64,000 nucleotides of DNA from Mortierella sp. BCC40632 (taxonomy: Eukaryota > Mortierellomycota > Mortierellomycetes > Mortierellales > Mortierellaceae), in the NCBI GenBank assembly GCA_011634665.1, contig WAEK01000003.1, positions 2,987,501 to 3,051,500 on the forward strand, in the 5' to 3' direction. Each line of letters starts with the position of its first letter. Positions within the stretch are counted from its first letter, which is position 1. The notes beneath the pieces were generated by a model. It was not told where the DNA came from and searched no databases. It saw only the letters and a program-made list of their open reading frames with translations. A program made the position numbers and the translations under genes. This document shows positions 37,879 to 50,373 of the stretch, in pieces.

Positions 37879-40761
37879 ATGAATCCCTTCATTCCTTACT
37901 CAGCCGCCGACCCGCCACGCTCGGGGCAGTCCATGGCCACTCCCGTCTACGCCTCCTCGGCCGCTACTTCCGCGTCCATGCTCACACCGGTCGTCTCTTC
38001 AGGCCCATCGACATGGCCACATGCACCTGTATCCTTGCCTCCGGCTTTTAATGTTCATTCGACCGCCCCACCGGCCTCGGCCCCATTGAGAGCGACAGGT
38101 CTAGTTCCCGAAGATGCCTTCACGATCTACTTTCCACGCGATCCTCCTTCCCCCCTGACTTCTCAGCCGTTGCCATCCTCGCAACCCCAGTCTCAGCCAC
38201 AGATGTCTGTACCAGGGCCTCGGCTCCAAGTCGAGTTTGCAATGCCACACCTGCCAGGCAAAGCACGCAAGCGACACAAAGTCGCTACGTCGTGCAACCG
38301 GTGCCGCCAAAATAAGGTAAGAACGTAGAGAAAAAAGAAAGGCGAGAGAGGAAAAAAGAACGAGCGAGTGAGATGGTTAGATTTGGTCAGGAATATGAAA
38401 GAGAGAAAGAGAGAGAGTGTGTGTGTGAGAGTGTGTGTTTGTTTATGTGTCGTTCAGAGTCTCTATCTTTTTGCTTGAATCTTTGGTAAATGTGGCCCAG
38501 TTCAGGCACAAGACCACTCACGCTCGGCCTTTTCTTGCTCTTACTCTTTTTTACTCCCTCTCTGACTTTCCTCCTCGGGGAATCTCCTTCCATAGCGCAA
38601 GTGCGATAGTGGCATCCCCTGCTCCAACTGCAAGAGGAACAACGTTGACTGTTGCTACACCGACGCCCAACTCTCTCGTGCCATTTGGGGCGACTCTCCC
38701 CTGAGTCAAGAAAAGGTCATCGGCGTTGCTGCCAACCGAGGTGGCCAATCTGGATCAGCTTCACAGACGTTGGCTGCTATGCCGCCCTATGCGCTCGCTC
38801 ACGGTATGCACCCACTCTTCTACCCGACCCAGATGCCTAGTGAAGGCTTTAGTCTCAACCGCTCGCGACAGGTCCTTGCTCAATCCAAGCACATCTCCAA
38901 GGCTCTCCGCGTCGCCCAGGCTGGCCCACTCTATTCACCAGTTCCTTCTACCTCGGCGGCCTCGGCCTCCATTCCTGCCCGTACCCCTGCCCACCTACTC
39001 CCCAAAGAGACTCTCCAAAAGTCCGTCAGCACCCCCGTCGACCCGATCTTGTCCACTCGGCCTACATGGCAGCAACAGGAGCAATTGACTCGTCCCGTCC
39101 TCTCCACCATGCAAGACCAGCCCGCCCACCGCGTGTCGCCGTACGCTGACGGAACCGAGGTGGACAGCAGAGGTCATTACTATCCACCGAATACGACATC
39201 TCAGGTGCATTACTCAAACTCACACGCAGAGTTCCACCGAAGGGACAGTCTCGTCCCCAACACGTCCCCTTCCTCTGCCTATCCAGGTTACTACGGTAGT
39301 CTACCATTTGCCTCTCCTACTGAGAATCTACCCCCGTCCTCATCCTCGTCCTCATCCGCTCAAAGATCGGTCAACCATGCCTCCGTTGGGGTTTCACCCT
39401 CGATCCCTTCCAATGCCACCTTTGTAGATTATTCACACCGATCCACAGCGTCGTCGCTGACTTCGCCAATGGATCTTCTCCCACCTGTTGCTACAGCTAC
39501 AGCTCAAGCCCATGCTGCCTTTGATCCTTCCAAGCACGCACAATCGTTGCATCTGCCTAGTCTCCAACAGCCTCCAGGGCGCTCACCTCAGCCGCCTCAG
39601 CCGTCATCGCATCCACGGCCTTCGGAACATCCCTCCCATCAGCGCCAGCTGAGTAGACATAGTTTTCAGGCCTCTTTACCAATGCAACCCTTTTTGACAG
39701 AAGCAACTGCGGCTGCAGCTGCAGTAGTGGTGACTCATTCAACAGCCGCTGAAGAACACTCTCACGGTATTTCGACGGTCGTGGGAGTGACCGCAGGAAC
39801 AGGGACTAGGACAGGGACCACGACCTCGTTCGAGTCATGGGATGAGACGGCCATGTTGGAGGATCCTTATAGTGAGGGCAATGGCGGAGGCTCTTTTTTT
39901 TCTGGTGCTCCTCGGACAGAGTCCTCACCAACGGCAACGACCACTTCCAGGCAACAACAGCGGTCCTCGATGGACCCAAAAGGACCCGTGATGATGGATC
40001 AAGAGTCGGGAAAGGAGGGTTCCACGAACGCCACTCATCCGACACGGAGAGGAGGCGGTGAGGATTTGTCCGAGGCGATGGTGATTGTGGAGGAGGAGGA
40101 CAACACTGATAAGATGACGAGAACCATGAGCGGGGGGGAGGGGAGTTTACTCGAGTCGAGACGAATGCAAAAGATTGCGAGTGATATGCTTGCGGTCAAA
40201 AAGTACGACATGAGCATCATGATTCCACGTCATATTTCTCAAGAGCGAGACGAGTTTTGGATTCCACCTTCTGCTTCTACTACTTCTTCGTTCTCTTCAA
40301 CAATGTCTTCTTCTTCTTCTTCTTCTTCGTCTTCTTCGTCTTCTACTTCGTCTCCTTCTTCTTCTTCACCGTCGTCGTCATTACAATGTTCCAATGGGAT
40401 CCAAGGGTTGCCGAACCATCTGTTGATGCTCCCTAGGGATGCCAATTATCTAGTAGATGTGTTTTTTGAGGTAAAGTGAGATTAAGAGAGTTGATATTTT
40501 CTTTCTTTCTTTCTTTCTTCATCCTGTTTTCCGTTTCTCTTTCTTTCTCTTTTCCCAGTTTATTTTTCTTTTTTTTTTGTTCCGCTATCTTTCTCTCTCT
40601 CTCCTCTCTCTCCTCCCCGCCCTTGCCCTCTATTAGTCAGAAGGTGTCTTTGTATTATATCTCTATCTACGCAATCTACACATTCTTTTATTATTATTAT
40701 TGTTTATATTCGATTACAGTGTCTGGCTAGATTGTATTGATAGTTCTTTTACCTTTTGATC

Positions 40762-40846
<85 letters not shown>

Positions 40847-41707
40847 CTCCCACTCTATCTCTTTCTTTCTCTTTCTCTCTCTCTCTTTTTCCGTTTCTTC
40901 TCTCTCTCTCTCTCTCCCTCTCTGTTTCTCTCTCTCTCTTCTGTTCTTTTATTGCATCCTATTGTTCTCATCTTTGTTTGGATAAACAACCTACGCGTTT
41001 GATTTGCATTGTAATCGCTCGGTTTACAAACATGTGTGTGTATGGTGTGGGATGCGTAAATGGGGTTTTATTTTTCGATTCCGATTCCTTATTATTATTT
41101 TCTCTCTCTCTCTCTCTCTCAAACTCCTCCTCCCCAATATCATTTTCCTTCTCCTCCTCCCACCTACTCCCATCTTCCCTTGTACTATTTGTAGCATTCA
41201 TATTTTTATTACCCAGTCATCAACCGCGCGGCGGTAGAGCTATACTTGATGGATCCGTATTCACCCCAGGCGTTGCTCATGTTGAACATCGTCTTCATGG
41301 CCGCCTGCAAACATCTAGGACGAGCCAGTGATATCAAGCGTGCCATTCAATTCCGTGAACGTGCCAGAGAGAGAGAGAAAGAGAAAGAGAAAGAGAAAGA
41401 GAAAGAGGAACCTAGGGCGGAAAAAAACAAAGAAAATGAGAAAGAGAGAAACAAAGAAACAGATAGGGTTTGAACATGCGAGTATGTGAGAGGAAGGAAA
41501 GGAGGAACCGAGGGGAGGTACCTCTCGCTCTTACCCACCAACCCAACTCAATCCGCCCTTGACTCTGTTTTTTTTTTGTCTCCTTTATGCTTGGTTCCTG
41601 GAGACACTTTACTCAATTGTCTTGCCCATTTCCCTTGAGCTCCGAGTGCTCAATGGCCAGGTTCCCAACGTATCTCTCTTTTTTGCTTTTTTTTTTTCCT
41701 TTCCTTT

Positions 41708-41746
<39 letters not shown>

Positions 41747-44700
41747 CCCTGTACTCAATATTTACGGTTCCTATTTTTTTCTTTCTTTTTCATGCCCTTT
41801 TCCTCTTTTGTTCTACACATTATACTCCTGTACGTATCTCATCTCTCTCTCTCTCTCTCTCTTTCCCTTCTTCCCGTCTCAATAATAGAGGTCCAGTTCT
41901 TTATCGAGGGCAAAGTCCGGTTGAGCAGGATGCAGTCACTGCTACTTGGCTCGTTGGTTGTCTACGGAGTCTTTAATATCGTTCCGGGATTGGCTCAGGT
42001 TTGTGGAACTTATAACGCCCTCGCGACCACACCTTGTTCCATCCTCCTGTCCTGTTCCACCACAGCCACCGCTCATGCCGAGGTTGTGTCCCCTTCTTCC
42101 TCTTCCTCTGTTGCAACAACAGGAGCAGGAGCAGAAGCAGGAGCAGGAGCAACTGCTGCAACTGCTGCCGCAACAACAACAACAACAACAACAACAACCG
42201 TTGCCACTCCCCCCTCTTCTTTTGTCTCGGTCTCAGCCTCCGCCACCGCTTCCTCGCCGTTGTCATCGTCCTCACTTCCGCCACTGCCGCTGATTCTACC
42301 CTCGTCATCGCGTGTCGATCTTGAAACAGGGGCAGTCACCGGTGGGACAGAGTCAAGCACAGCAGGGCCAACGGGCCGAATCGGTTCCGGGCTAGACCTG
42401 ACCCAAGGAGTAGCAGAAACTGCAGCACCTGCAGCACCTGGAGCACCTGCAGCTCCAGCAGGAAGACCCATGCCAAGTCCAGGGGGGTCAAACTCCTCAG
42501 GCCCAGTCTCAGGCTTCGTTCCAGGCCCCATTCCAGGTGTTACCCCCTCCGAGTCAGCACCAAGGCAAGAGCAGGCCCAAGAGTGGAAGCAAGGAGGAAG
42601 AGGAGGCGCACAAGATACAAGAGGCAAAAGACGAGAGGAGGAATACGTCAATCTTGACTCCCAGATTCCTTCGATTCAAGAAGGTCAGAGAGGTGTCATC
42701 CCTGAGGCAGCGTATCAAGCAAGGCTATGGGTCTTTTGGGGATTCTATGTTCGGGACTCGATCGCTCGACTGTACTTTGGCTGGCCGCATGGAATCGATA
42801 GCCTGTTGGTCTCAGCTGAACTTCCCAAGATTGCTGGTTGTGTTGGACTTGGAGGTCGACGCAAGTTGTCCTCCAATGCAGGAACGACCGAATCCCTTCG
42901 TCATGACTCTATAGTGATGGCCTCTGTGACAGGCAAGAGACGAGATTCGACGTTTCATCGGGAGACTCGTCCTGCTGAAAAACGTCGGATGACTTTGGAC
43001 GACCACCATCCAGACCGCCATGGGCCGCTGACGTCCTCGACCCACAGCAGTGGGATCGCCAAGTCATCCGATCGTGTCTCGTACCGAAACACAAGGTTGG
43101 TGGACAGTGATGAGGACGATGACGACGAAGATGAGGATGATAAGGATGGTGGAGGGGGTGCTCGAAGGCGAGGAGAGAAGCATCGTCGACAACGAAGTGC
43201 AAGACGACAACTCTTGAGTATCCTTGCTCAGGATGACGAGGACGATGACGAGGACGATGTCTACTATCGAGCAGCAGCCCTGGTCGACCACCTCGCAGAC
43301 GAGAATGAAGATGACGAACCCGCGGATAGAGACCGAGACGAACAAGACCGACTTGGTCATTTTAGTTTTCGATGTAGGAGTGAATCGGCTTTGTCACACC
43401 ACAGAACAAACCTTGGCAGGGACCGTCAACGGTTATCCTACCGGTTTTCTGCCATGTCTCCAGAGCTTTTGGACCAACAAAGTCAAGGCCAGTGGCGTGC
43501 GTTTGTTCCACCAAACCGATCCTCCTCCTCCCCGCCCTCTTCCTTGTCTACTCCTTCTTCCTCGACCACACCCTTGGTCTCAGTCGAGGCCAACTCTACT
43601 GTCCCGACGGATCCTCGGCAACAGCATCCCCGCCACTACCAGTCTCAGTCGTTGCCACAACCGGCACCTTCTTTGACCCGTCAAGAGACTCTAGAGATGG
43701 AAGAGAAACAACAGACGTTTGATCGACACATGGAACGTATGAAACTCTTGTTGGAGGCCCAAGAGGACGTGACCGATGGTGGATCGTATGCTCGGTTTTT
43801 ATTTTTGGAGGAGGTCAAGTTGTGGGCGATTGGACGTCGAGTGGCGTACTACCTTTCTGGGCGATCTTCGAATCCTACCCCATCTGCATGTCCGATCCCT
43901 TTGACTGGTTTTACTGCGTCTTCGGTGCACTCTACCTGGAGCAGTGCTGGTGGCAGAGGTACCCCAGGTGGTGTCACTGAGAGCGAAGGAGGAGGAGAAG
44001 GAGGAAGTACTGAGGACTGTGCCTCTTCTTGTTCAGGTGCTTCAGGAAGTCGTCCTCCGACCTGGTCTCGCCATGTGGCGCGTCAATGGTCTGAAGAAGC
44101 ATGGTTACAAGACCAAGAGCTACAGAGTCTGCAAGCAGATTTGATTGAATGGGAAAAGAGTTTTCCAGAGCATCTCCGATTCCGAGAGGATGTTGACAAG
44201 GAGGATGTCAACCACAAAGTCAATGGCAAGATGGGTAAGTCTTTCTTTTCTTTCTCTCTCTCTCTCGTGTATGCGTGTACTATCCAGAGCGGTGGTCATT
44301 TCCTAACCTCTGTCATTTCTATCTCTCTCTCTCTCTCTCTCATTCTCTTAGGCGTGTTGATCATGTCGTACTATACAATCACTATCTTGCTCCAGTCCTC
44401 CTACCTACCCATCCCCGGGAACGTTACCCCAGGACCTACCACCACCTCTTCCTCTCGGGCATCACCCGCAAAGTCCTCCGAGCCCTCCACAAGGTCCAAC
44501 AAGGCTCAATCGACACCAACGGAGTCAGGTCCAACAACCTCTGTTTCTCAAACAGCTTCCCCTTCCCCTTCCTTGTCTTCGCAAGAGACAACGTCTTTTA
44601 GGACAACTCAAGGTCAGGATCGACAAGAGTCTCCTCGTGGACAGACTCATCATCGACCTTGGTCTCCTACTCTATCTCATCAACCTTACAAACAACTCTC

Positions 44701-45244
44701 GGTCTGTCCTCGTTATTTCAACACGGCCCATGAAGTTTGTTCGACCTTGTCCAATGTCTTGTTACATCATGTCGAATTGATGTTGGATTCTTATCCAAAT
44801 TGGTGTTCCTTTCAAGCCAAGGTCAATCATTCTCTTGTAGCGGCCTTGAGGGTCTCTTGTTTGAATGCAAAGCTTAGTTTCAATTCCTCGTATGAACGAG
44901 AGGAAGCCAAGGCTGGGTTCAAGATGGGATCGGATCTGTTTAAACGATTGGCCTTGTTACCAGCTCCATTGACGATTCGAGATTGGCCCGCAGAGGAAGA
45001 TGTTCAGCAGATGTTGGAGATTGAAGAAGAGTTTAGAGATATGATGATGACTCAGGAGGAACAAGAGGAGGAGAAGGAGAAGGAGAAGGAAGAAGAAGAA
45101 AGAAGGGTGGCCGAGCCGGGGACAGTACCTCCTCCAAACGAGGGTACTGACGAGTCTTTGTTGTCTTCTGGAGGAGTGAACTTACCCAAATTTGGGGAAC
45201 TGAATGACGAAGAGTTTAAATTTGAGTACACTCCATCGTCCTAG
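37879..45244 (+). CDS. Very large Zn2Cys6 fungal-specific transcription factor
   Basis: Model: exons 37879-38316, 38596-40470, 41195-41467, 41891-44234, 44352-45244, all in phase, about 1940 residues. A start at 37801 would add 26 residues. The zinc cluster is complete: C139, C142, C149, C155, C158, C165 (CX2CX6CX5CX2CX6C; CNRCRQNK|RKCDSGIPCSNCKRN), with an intron between K146 and R147. The middle-homology region follows exon 2: LVDVFFEHSYFYYPVINR, SPQALLMLNIVFMAACKHLG, then VRLSRMQSLLLGSLVVYG, ARLWVFWGFYVRDSIARLYF and SYYTITILLQSSYLP. Such proteins bind DNA and regulate metabolic or stress genes; the target is unknown. Low-complexity inserts (Thr, Ser, Ala runs, acidic block near 43110-43330) inflate the length. 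Exon 3 ends in a Lys/Glu stretch made by a GAAA repeat; its donor is the least certain junction. Confidence 0.85.
40763..40842. repeat. (CT)40 microsatellite inside an intron
   Basis: A CT run of about 80 bases within the second intron (40471-41194) of the transcription-factor gene, followed by imperfect CT/CTTT to about 40940. Confidence 0.95.
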
Positions 45245-45603
45245 GGATCGACAAAAAAAAAAAAAAAAAAAGTGGAAGCAGCATTTCTTTATATATTTTT
45301 TTCTATAAAAGGGTCTGTCGAGGACCCCGCCTTTAGTCATTTATCCCTCTTTTTGAATACCGAGTTTCTCTTTGATTCATTCCTCTACCAGCTTTTTTTT
45401 TTTTTTTTTTTTTTTGGGTGATTCCTGGTAGAAAGAGTTTCTTTCAACACTCCATCAAAAGCATAATAAATACATATATATATATATATAAAAGCAAAGA
45501 ACGCCAAAGTGGACGATAGAATGTAGACGATGAACAATCCGGGTAATGTTTTTATTGCGAGATAAAAAACAGACTGCATATTGCGGCAACAACGTTCGAT
45601 CGC
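45245..45603. other. Convergent spacer between the transcription factor and eL42
   Basis: It holds 3' flanks of both genes, with an A18 run (45252-45270), a T24 run (45391-45415) and an (AT)n tract at 45472-45490. No gene was found. Confidence 0.6.
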
Positions 45604-46214
45604 TTAGAAAGTAAGAGCCTGACCTATTCATTTCCAAGAGAGAGGAAAGTGAAGAAGAAAAAAAAAAAAAACGCGTCAGTATCAATTATTATTATTATTA
45701 TTATTATTTGGTCCTACCATCCTCTCCTATTCTTCATTTTGGTCGCCAACATGTTCCAAAAAACAATAAAAAAAAAAAAAGAATCACATACCCTTCTGCT
45801 TCTTGTCACCACCGAGCTCGAAGTGCTTGCAACGCTTCAAGGCGATCTGGTGCTTGTACTTGCAGACCTGGCACTCCAAACGCAAAACAACCTTCTTGGT
45901 GGTCTTGGCCTTCTTGTGGAAGACGGGCTTGGTCTGACCACCATAACCGGACTGCTTTCTATCGTAACGGCGCTTACCTATGGAGGGAGCATTGTGGCAA
46001 GAGTTGTCGAACAAAGTGAAAAAAAAAAAAGACTTGTGTTAGCCATCTTCTCTATAGGTTCCTGGGAAAAAAAAATGGTAGCAAATATCTTTCTTGGCAT
46101 ACCCTGAGCAAAGAGCGAAGCCTTTCCGGTCTTGTACTGGGAGACCTTGTGGGCAGTGTGCTTCTTGCAGGTCTTGCCCTTGCAGTAGGTGTTTCTGGTT
46201 TTGGGAACGTTGAC
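45604..46214 (-). CDS. RPL42: 60S ribosomal protein eL42 (L44/L36a)
   Basis: Minus-strand exons 46214-46103, 45977-45792 and 45623-45604. They read [20 protein letters not shown]... through [20 protein letters not shown] and [15 protein letters not shown] to QALTF and TAA. With an initiator Met this gives 106 residues, the exact length of yeast eL42. The last exon is only 20 bases; without it the frame would stop after KQKGM, so the splice at gtatgtg is needed for the conserved C-terminus. The Met codon must lie in an upstream mini-exon ending ATG (intron phase 0). No ATG followed by GT occurs between 46215 and 46742, so that exon is unresolved. The four zinc-binding Cys (C..C pairs in TYCKGKTC and LECQVC) are intact. 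It is a component of the large ribosomal subunit near the tRNA E-site. Confidence 0.93.
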
Positions 46215-46742
46215 CTAAAAAAAAAAAAAAAAAATGTTGCAGTGACCAGGGGCAGGTGTTAGCCAGAGTCAGGTTCACAAGACGTTCTCTATTTTTTTTT
46301 TTCTTCTTTTTGGAGAAGTGGTGTGCGCGCTTTTTTTTTTTTTTTCTTTCTTTGGCGATGGGTGTTGGCATAGTCGGATAAAAAGTGAGATGAAAAGGAG
46401 TCCTGATGACATTCATGTTCCTGCTCTGTCCTTCGATTCTCTTTCTTTCCTCCTTTTCTTTGGAGACCTAGCCTCCTCATGGCCTTTCTCAAGGCTAGAG
46501 GGTACATGGTACTGCCCAAGAAAAAAAAAAAGTGGTCGGGTACTGTCCATTAAAGCGTCCATCAGCAGCTTTCTCAAGATTGCTTCTGTTCGGATGACTC
46601 GATTAGGTGCTGATGTCATGGTTGCTTTGTTGCGTTCTTCTTTTCTTATATTTTTTGCTGTTGTCAAAAGTGTCGATGAATCCATCGTCAAGAGTCTGGC
46701 AAGGTGAAAGAGCTGGGATCCAGGAGGCGGGGGGTTTGCGAG
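46215..46742. other. Region expected to hold eL42 promoter and first exon
   Basis: The segment lies between the presumed stop of the ARM gene and the first recognised eL42 exon, both on the minus strand. It has T-runs at 46291-46302 and 46331-46346 and an A-run at 46520-46531. A minus-strand frame (46691-46413) shows a coding-like segment RVIRTEAILRKLLMDALMD, which could be an alternative 3' exon of the ARM gene; this is unresolved. Confidence 0.4.
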
Positions 46743-49277
46743 TCAAAAAATGGACAGACTGAAAGGTGGTGTGAAAGATGGGTGTTGTTGGAACATGGAT
46801 GCCATCAAAGTGTCCAAGTCATAAAGGAAACTCATCCAGTGCAATCGGTTCATCTCCCAGGTCAAAAGTCGTGATAAATGAAATGCTGTGCTGTTCTTGA
46901 CGAAATGTTCCATCCAAGACTTTAGATGAAATTGTTGCATGTCATCGCCCACTCTGTTTTGTTGTGTGCAGCCCCTTTGGTCAAAAAAAAAAAATCCAGA
47001 CTGAGCCAGGGTGAGGCATAGCGAAGGAGGAGGAAATAAAAACTCCAGCATATCATGTCCTGATAGATGGATGGGTGCATGTTGACGCCTTGACGGCTAT
47101 CGATTCCGCCAGTAGACCGATGGATGGTTGTCCTGCACCGCTGTTCTCTTCTCTCCCCCCGTCCTGGATTGAACTGCTCACGAACCATCTTCAGATATTT
47201 TCGGCAGAAAAGAGATCGTTCCACGAACGGCCAATTCAGTCGATATAAAATGAGCGGGGTTCGCTCTCCCTCTCTCACTCCAGTGATTTATCCAAGCCAC
47301 ACTTTTTTTTTTTTTTTTTTTCTCTTATAAGGGAGCAATGGTTCCTGCCATACCACAGTTCAATATCGTTAAAAAAGAACAAGATAACCGCCCATACCTG
47401 CACTCATCGTGCGCTCTTTTGATGATGGTTGTGGTGGTCGTTCGTCTCTTTTAGAACAATCGTTCGATCCTTGAAAGATGGAGAGAAGTCTCCTTCTGAA
47501 AGTGATTCGGCCCTGTCCACTATTGTGGAGTAGATCCAGGCTAACTAGCCCCTCTGCCGAGCTACTCCCACCCAAAGAGGACAGAAATACCTTTCAAAAC
47601 AAAAAACAAAAAACAAAAAACAAAAAACAAAAAACAAAAAACAAAAAACAAAAAACAAAAAACAAAAAACAAAAAAAAAAAAAAAAAAAACAAAAAAAAA
47701 ACAAAAAACAAAAAAAAAAAAATAGGTATCGATGGATAGAGATGGTTCGCCTGCTTTGTGAATGGCTGTGGTTGAGGAAGAGTCGAGTCCTTTTCTTTTA
47801 TTGTTTCGGTTCATTAATGATTCAGGTTCACGCCAAACCGGGTCAATTTTCTGTCCAGGGTATCTAAAAAGTTCAAAAGAAAAAGAATGAAGAGATATTT
47901 TCGATATGAGGATTCAGCAACAGGACATTCAAGTGTTTAATTAATTTTTTTTTAAAAGAAAGGGGTCCCTCCAAGGAGAGAGTTGTACTGACCTGATGTC
48001 TTGGCCATTTCTGCCAAAACCTTTGCAAGTCTGTTTTGTCGAAGACTGCCATCCAGCTTTTCCATCTGCAAAAAGAGACAGGTGGCCTCCAAAAGCCTTC
48101 GAGTCCTCAGCAACATTGGTAGCATCTCCTCTAGCAATAGAGAGCAAGAAGAATCCCACAATGATAGGGTATTCGTTAGTTTTATCGGGTTAACTTACAA
48201 CCCTTTTCTCATTCCTTCTCATGGGAGGAGGGAGAGGGAAAGCAGATAGGCCTTACTCGAACCCCAAATCACAACAAGGACATCCATCACATATTCCAGA
48301 GGAGGTTGCAACACATTGGATGTCTTGAGTGGTTTCTGTGAAAGGACCGACAAGCCAATGTTGAGGACTTGAGCCAAAGTTCCCGATTCAATAAACTGTT
48401 GGTGCCATTCTGGATGCATAACAAATTCCTGCGCAACACTTAGGGACCAGTACTTGACATCATCGTCTTTGGAGTTTAGACATTTAGCTAACCGCAATCC
48501 GATCCCTGCATTCAATGCCTGGAGCTGGAACGGCTCTATAAATATCGGAAAGGGGGCCAGAGGAGCGCCAAAAGAAAAAATAAAAAGGATCTTGTCAGTC
48601 TCTCACTTTGTGGGTCCAATCTCGAGCAAGACAAAATAATAATAGACAAAGGTTCTCTGTAAGCGATGCAATACCATCTTGAAGCATAAAGAACTTGAGC
48701 ATCCGCAAGACAATTCTAGGAATATAAGGTGCCTCGATTGCCAGTAGGGCGTTGAAGGTTCGACAAAGTCCACGCACTTCCTTGATTTGCGTCAATGCCA
48801 CGCCTTTGATGGCATATTCGTGCATCAATCCTATGGCCCAGTACACGAGCTGGTAGTCGTCTATTTTTTTTTTTTTTTTAAATGAGCACATGGTCATAAC
48901 AGGAAAGAAAGGGGAAATAGTAACAATTTAAAAACGATTCATAGTTTAAACGAGCGTCAAGACCAAATCCTTTCAAAAAAAAAAAAAAAAGAGACATTCA
49001 AAAATCTTACCGCTGCGGATATAGGTAGCAAGGAGAGGAATAATATCAAAACTCAAGAGTTCGTTCAAATACCATCGGACTTCTTCATCATCATCCATGG
49101 CCACCATCAACCGAACAAGTGAGTTTAAACATATCTTGGGCATATTCGCATTCCCAAACGAAAGTCTTGACATCTCTGCTAAGGTCTTGATAAACCCATA
49201 CCGAACCAATTCACTTCGGAGTGCATCTAGATCCAAGAGTTGACAAACATCGTCCCCCCAATACCTCAGCAGTGTTA

Positions 49278-49314
<37 letters not shown>

Positions 49315-50325
49315 GCTGTACTGTATTTTTTTTTCCCCTTTCTTAACGAGAGAAAGAAACAGAAAAAAAAAAAAAGGCAAAGGAGAAAGTGAAAGGGTTT
49401 ACCTACCACACGCAGCCAGCTGATGAATAACCATTAAGCACCAATATTGTAATTCGTTGGCTGGTTCGACCTTGACCAGGAACTGTGCGATCGGGTCCAG
49501 GACACCATATTTCACAACCTGCATTCTCCGTTGTTCTAGTTGATCCCAAGCCATTTGTTGTTGTTGTTTGTGGATTGCAAACAAAAGGACCGATGGTTAG
49601 AGCTGGACGTGATCATCCATCAAAAGAGAAGAAGAGAGAAAGAGAAAATGATTTGCTCCGCAAAGAAAAAAAAGAGAGAGAATAGGAAAAAAAAAAAAAA
49701 AAGGGGGGGGGTATCCTGCTCTACCTGAACTAGAGATCAGTTCACAAATCGAAACAGCAGCATAACGATGAGATTTCTCTCGATTTTCTGAATCCTTTAG
49801 AACATTGACCAAGATTTCGAGTGCTCCTGCTTCGACTAGTACCGTCCGATTATTTTCTAATCCCATGAGAAAGAAAAAAATAAATAAGATAAGATAAAAT
49901 AAAAGGTCAGAACCATGATATTCGCCTCTTCAAAAAAAAAAAAAAAAAAAAAAAAATTGTCGCGGAGGTTTTCCTTTGTTGTTCAGATCGCCACCATATC
50001 GTCGGCTGAAAGAACTGTCCTCTTCTTCTTCTTCTTCTTCTTCTTCTTTTCCCTTTACCATTCCGAGAAAGAAGCTGAAGAGTCGTAACGCCCTTCCATC
50101 GTTCTTCCTCATTGTCCGATTCAGCGATTGTATCCAAGATAAACCGTAGGTTGGGTTCTCTTATGGCACGGTTGAGTAATATCCGAACGGAGCTCCCCTG
50201 AAGCACAATACTATCGGACCGAGCCAATTTTGCGAGTGCCTCCATGCTGATCTCTAAAGGAGAGTTGGAGAAAGGAAATGTTTGAGTAAGAGACAATGAT
50301 ACAGTCAGGCACTGTTGGAGAGAGA

Positions 50326-50373
<48 letters not shown>

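Noticed and set aside
44275..44601. Alternative frame in the last exon of the transcription factor reading RVDHVVLYNHYLAPVLL
   Set aside because: The other frame carries the middle-homology motif SYYTITILLQ and joins in phase to the conserved downstream part.
47598..47709. Possible CRISPR-like or telomeric array
   Set aside because: The heptamer CAAAAAA has no spacers and is not a telomere unit; it sits inside a gene.
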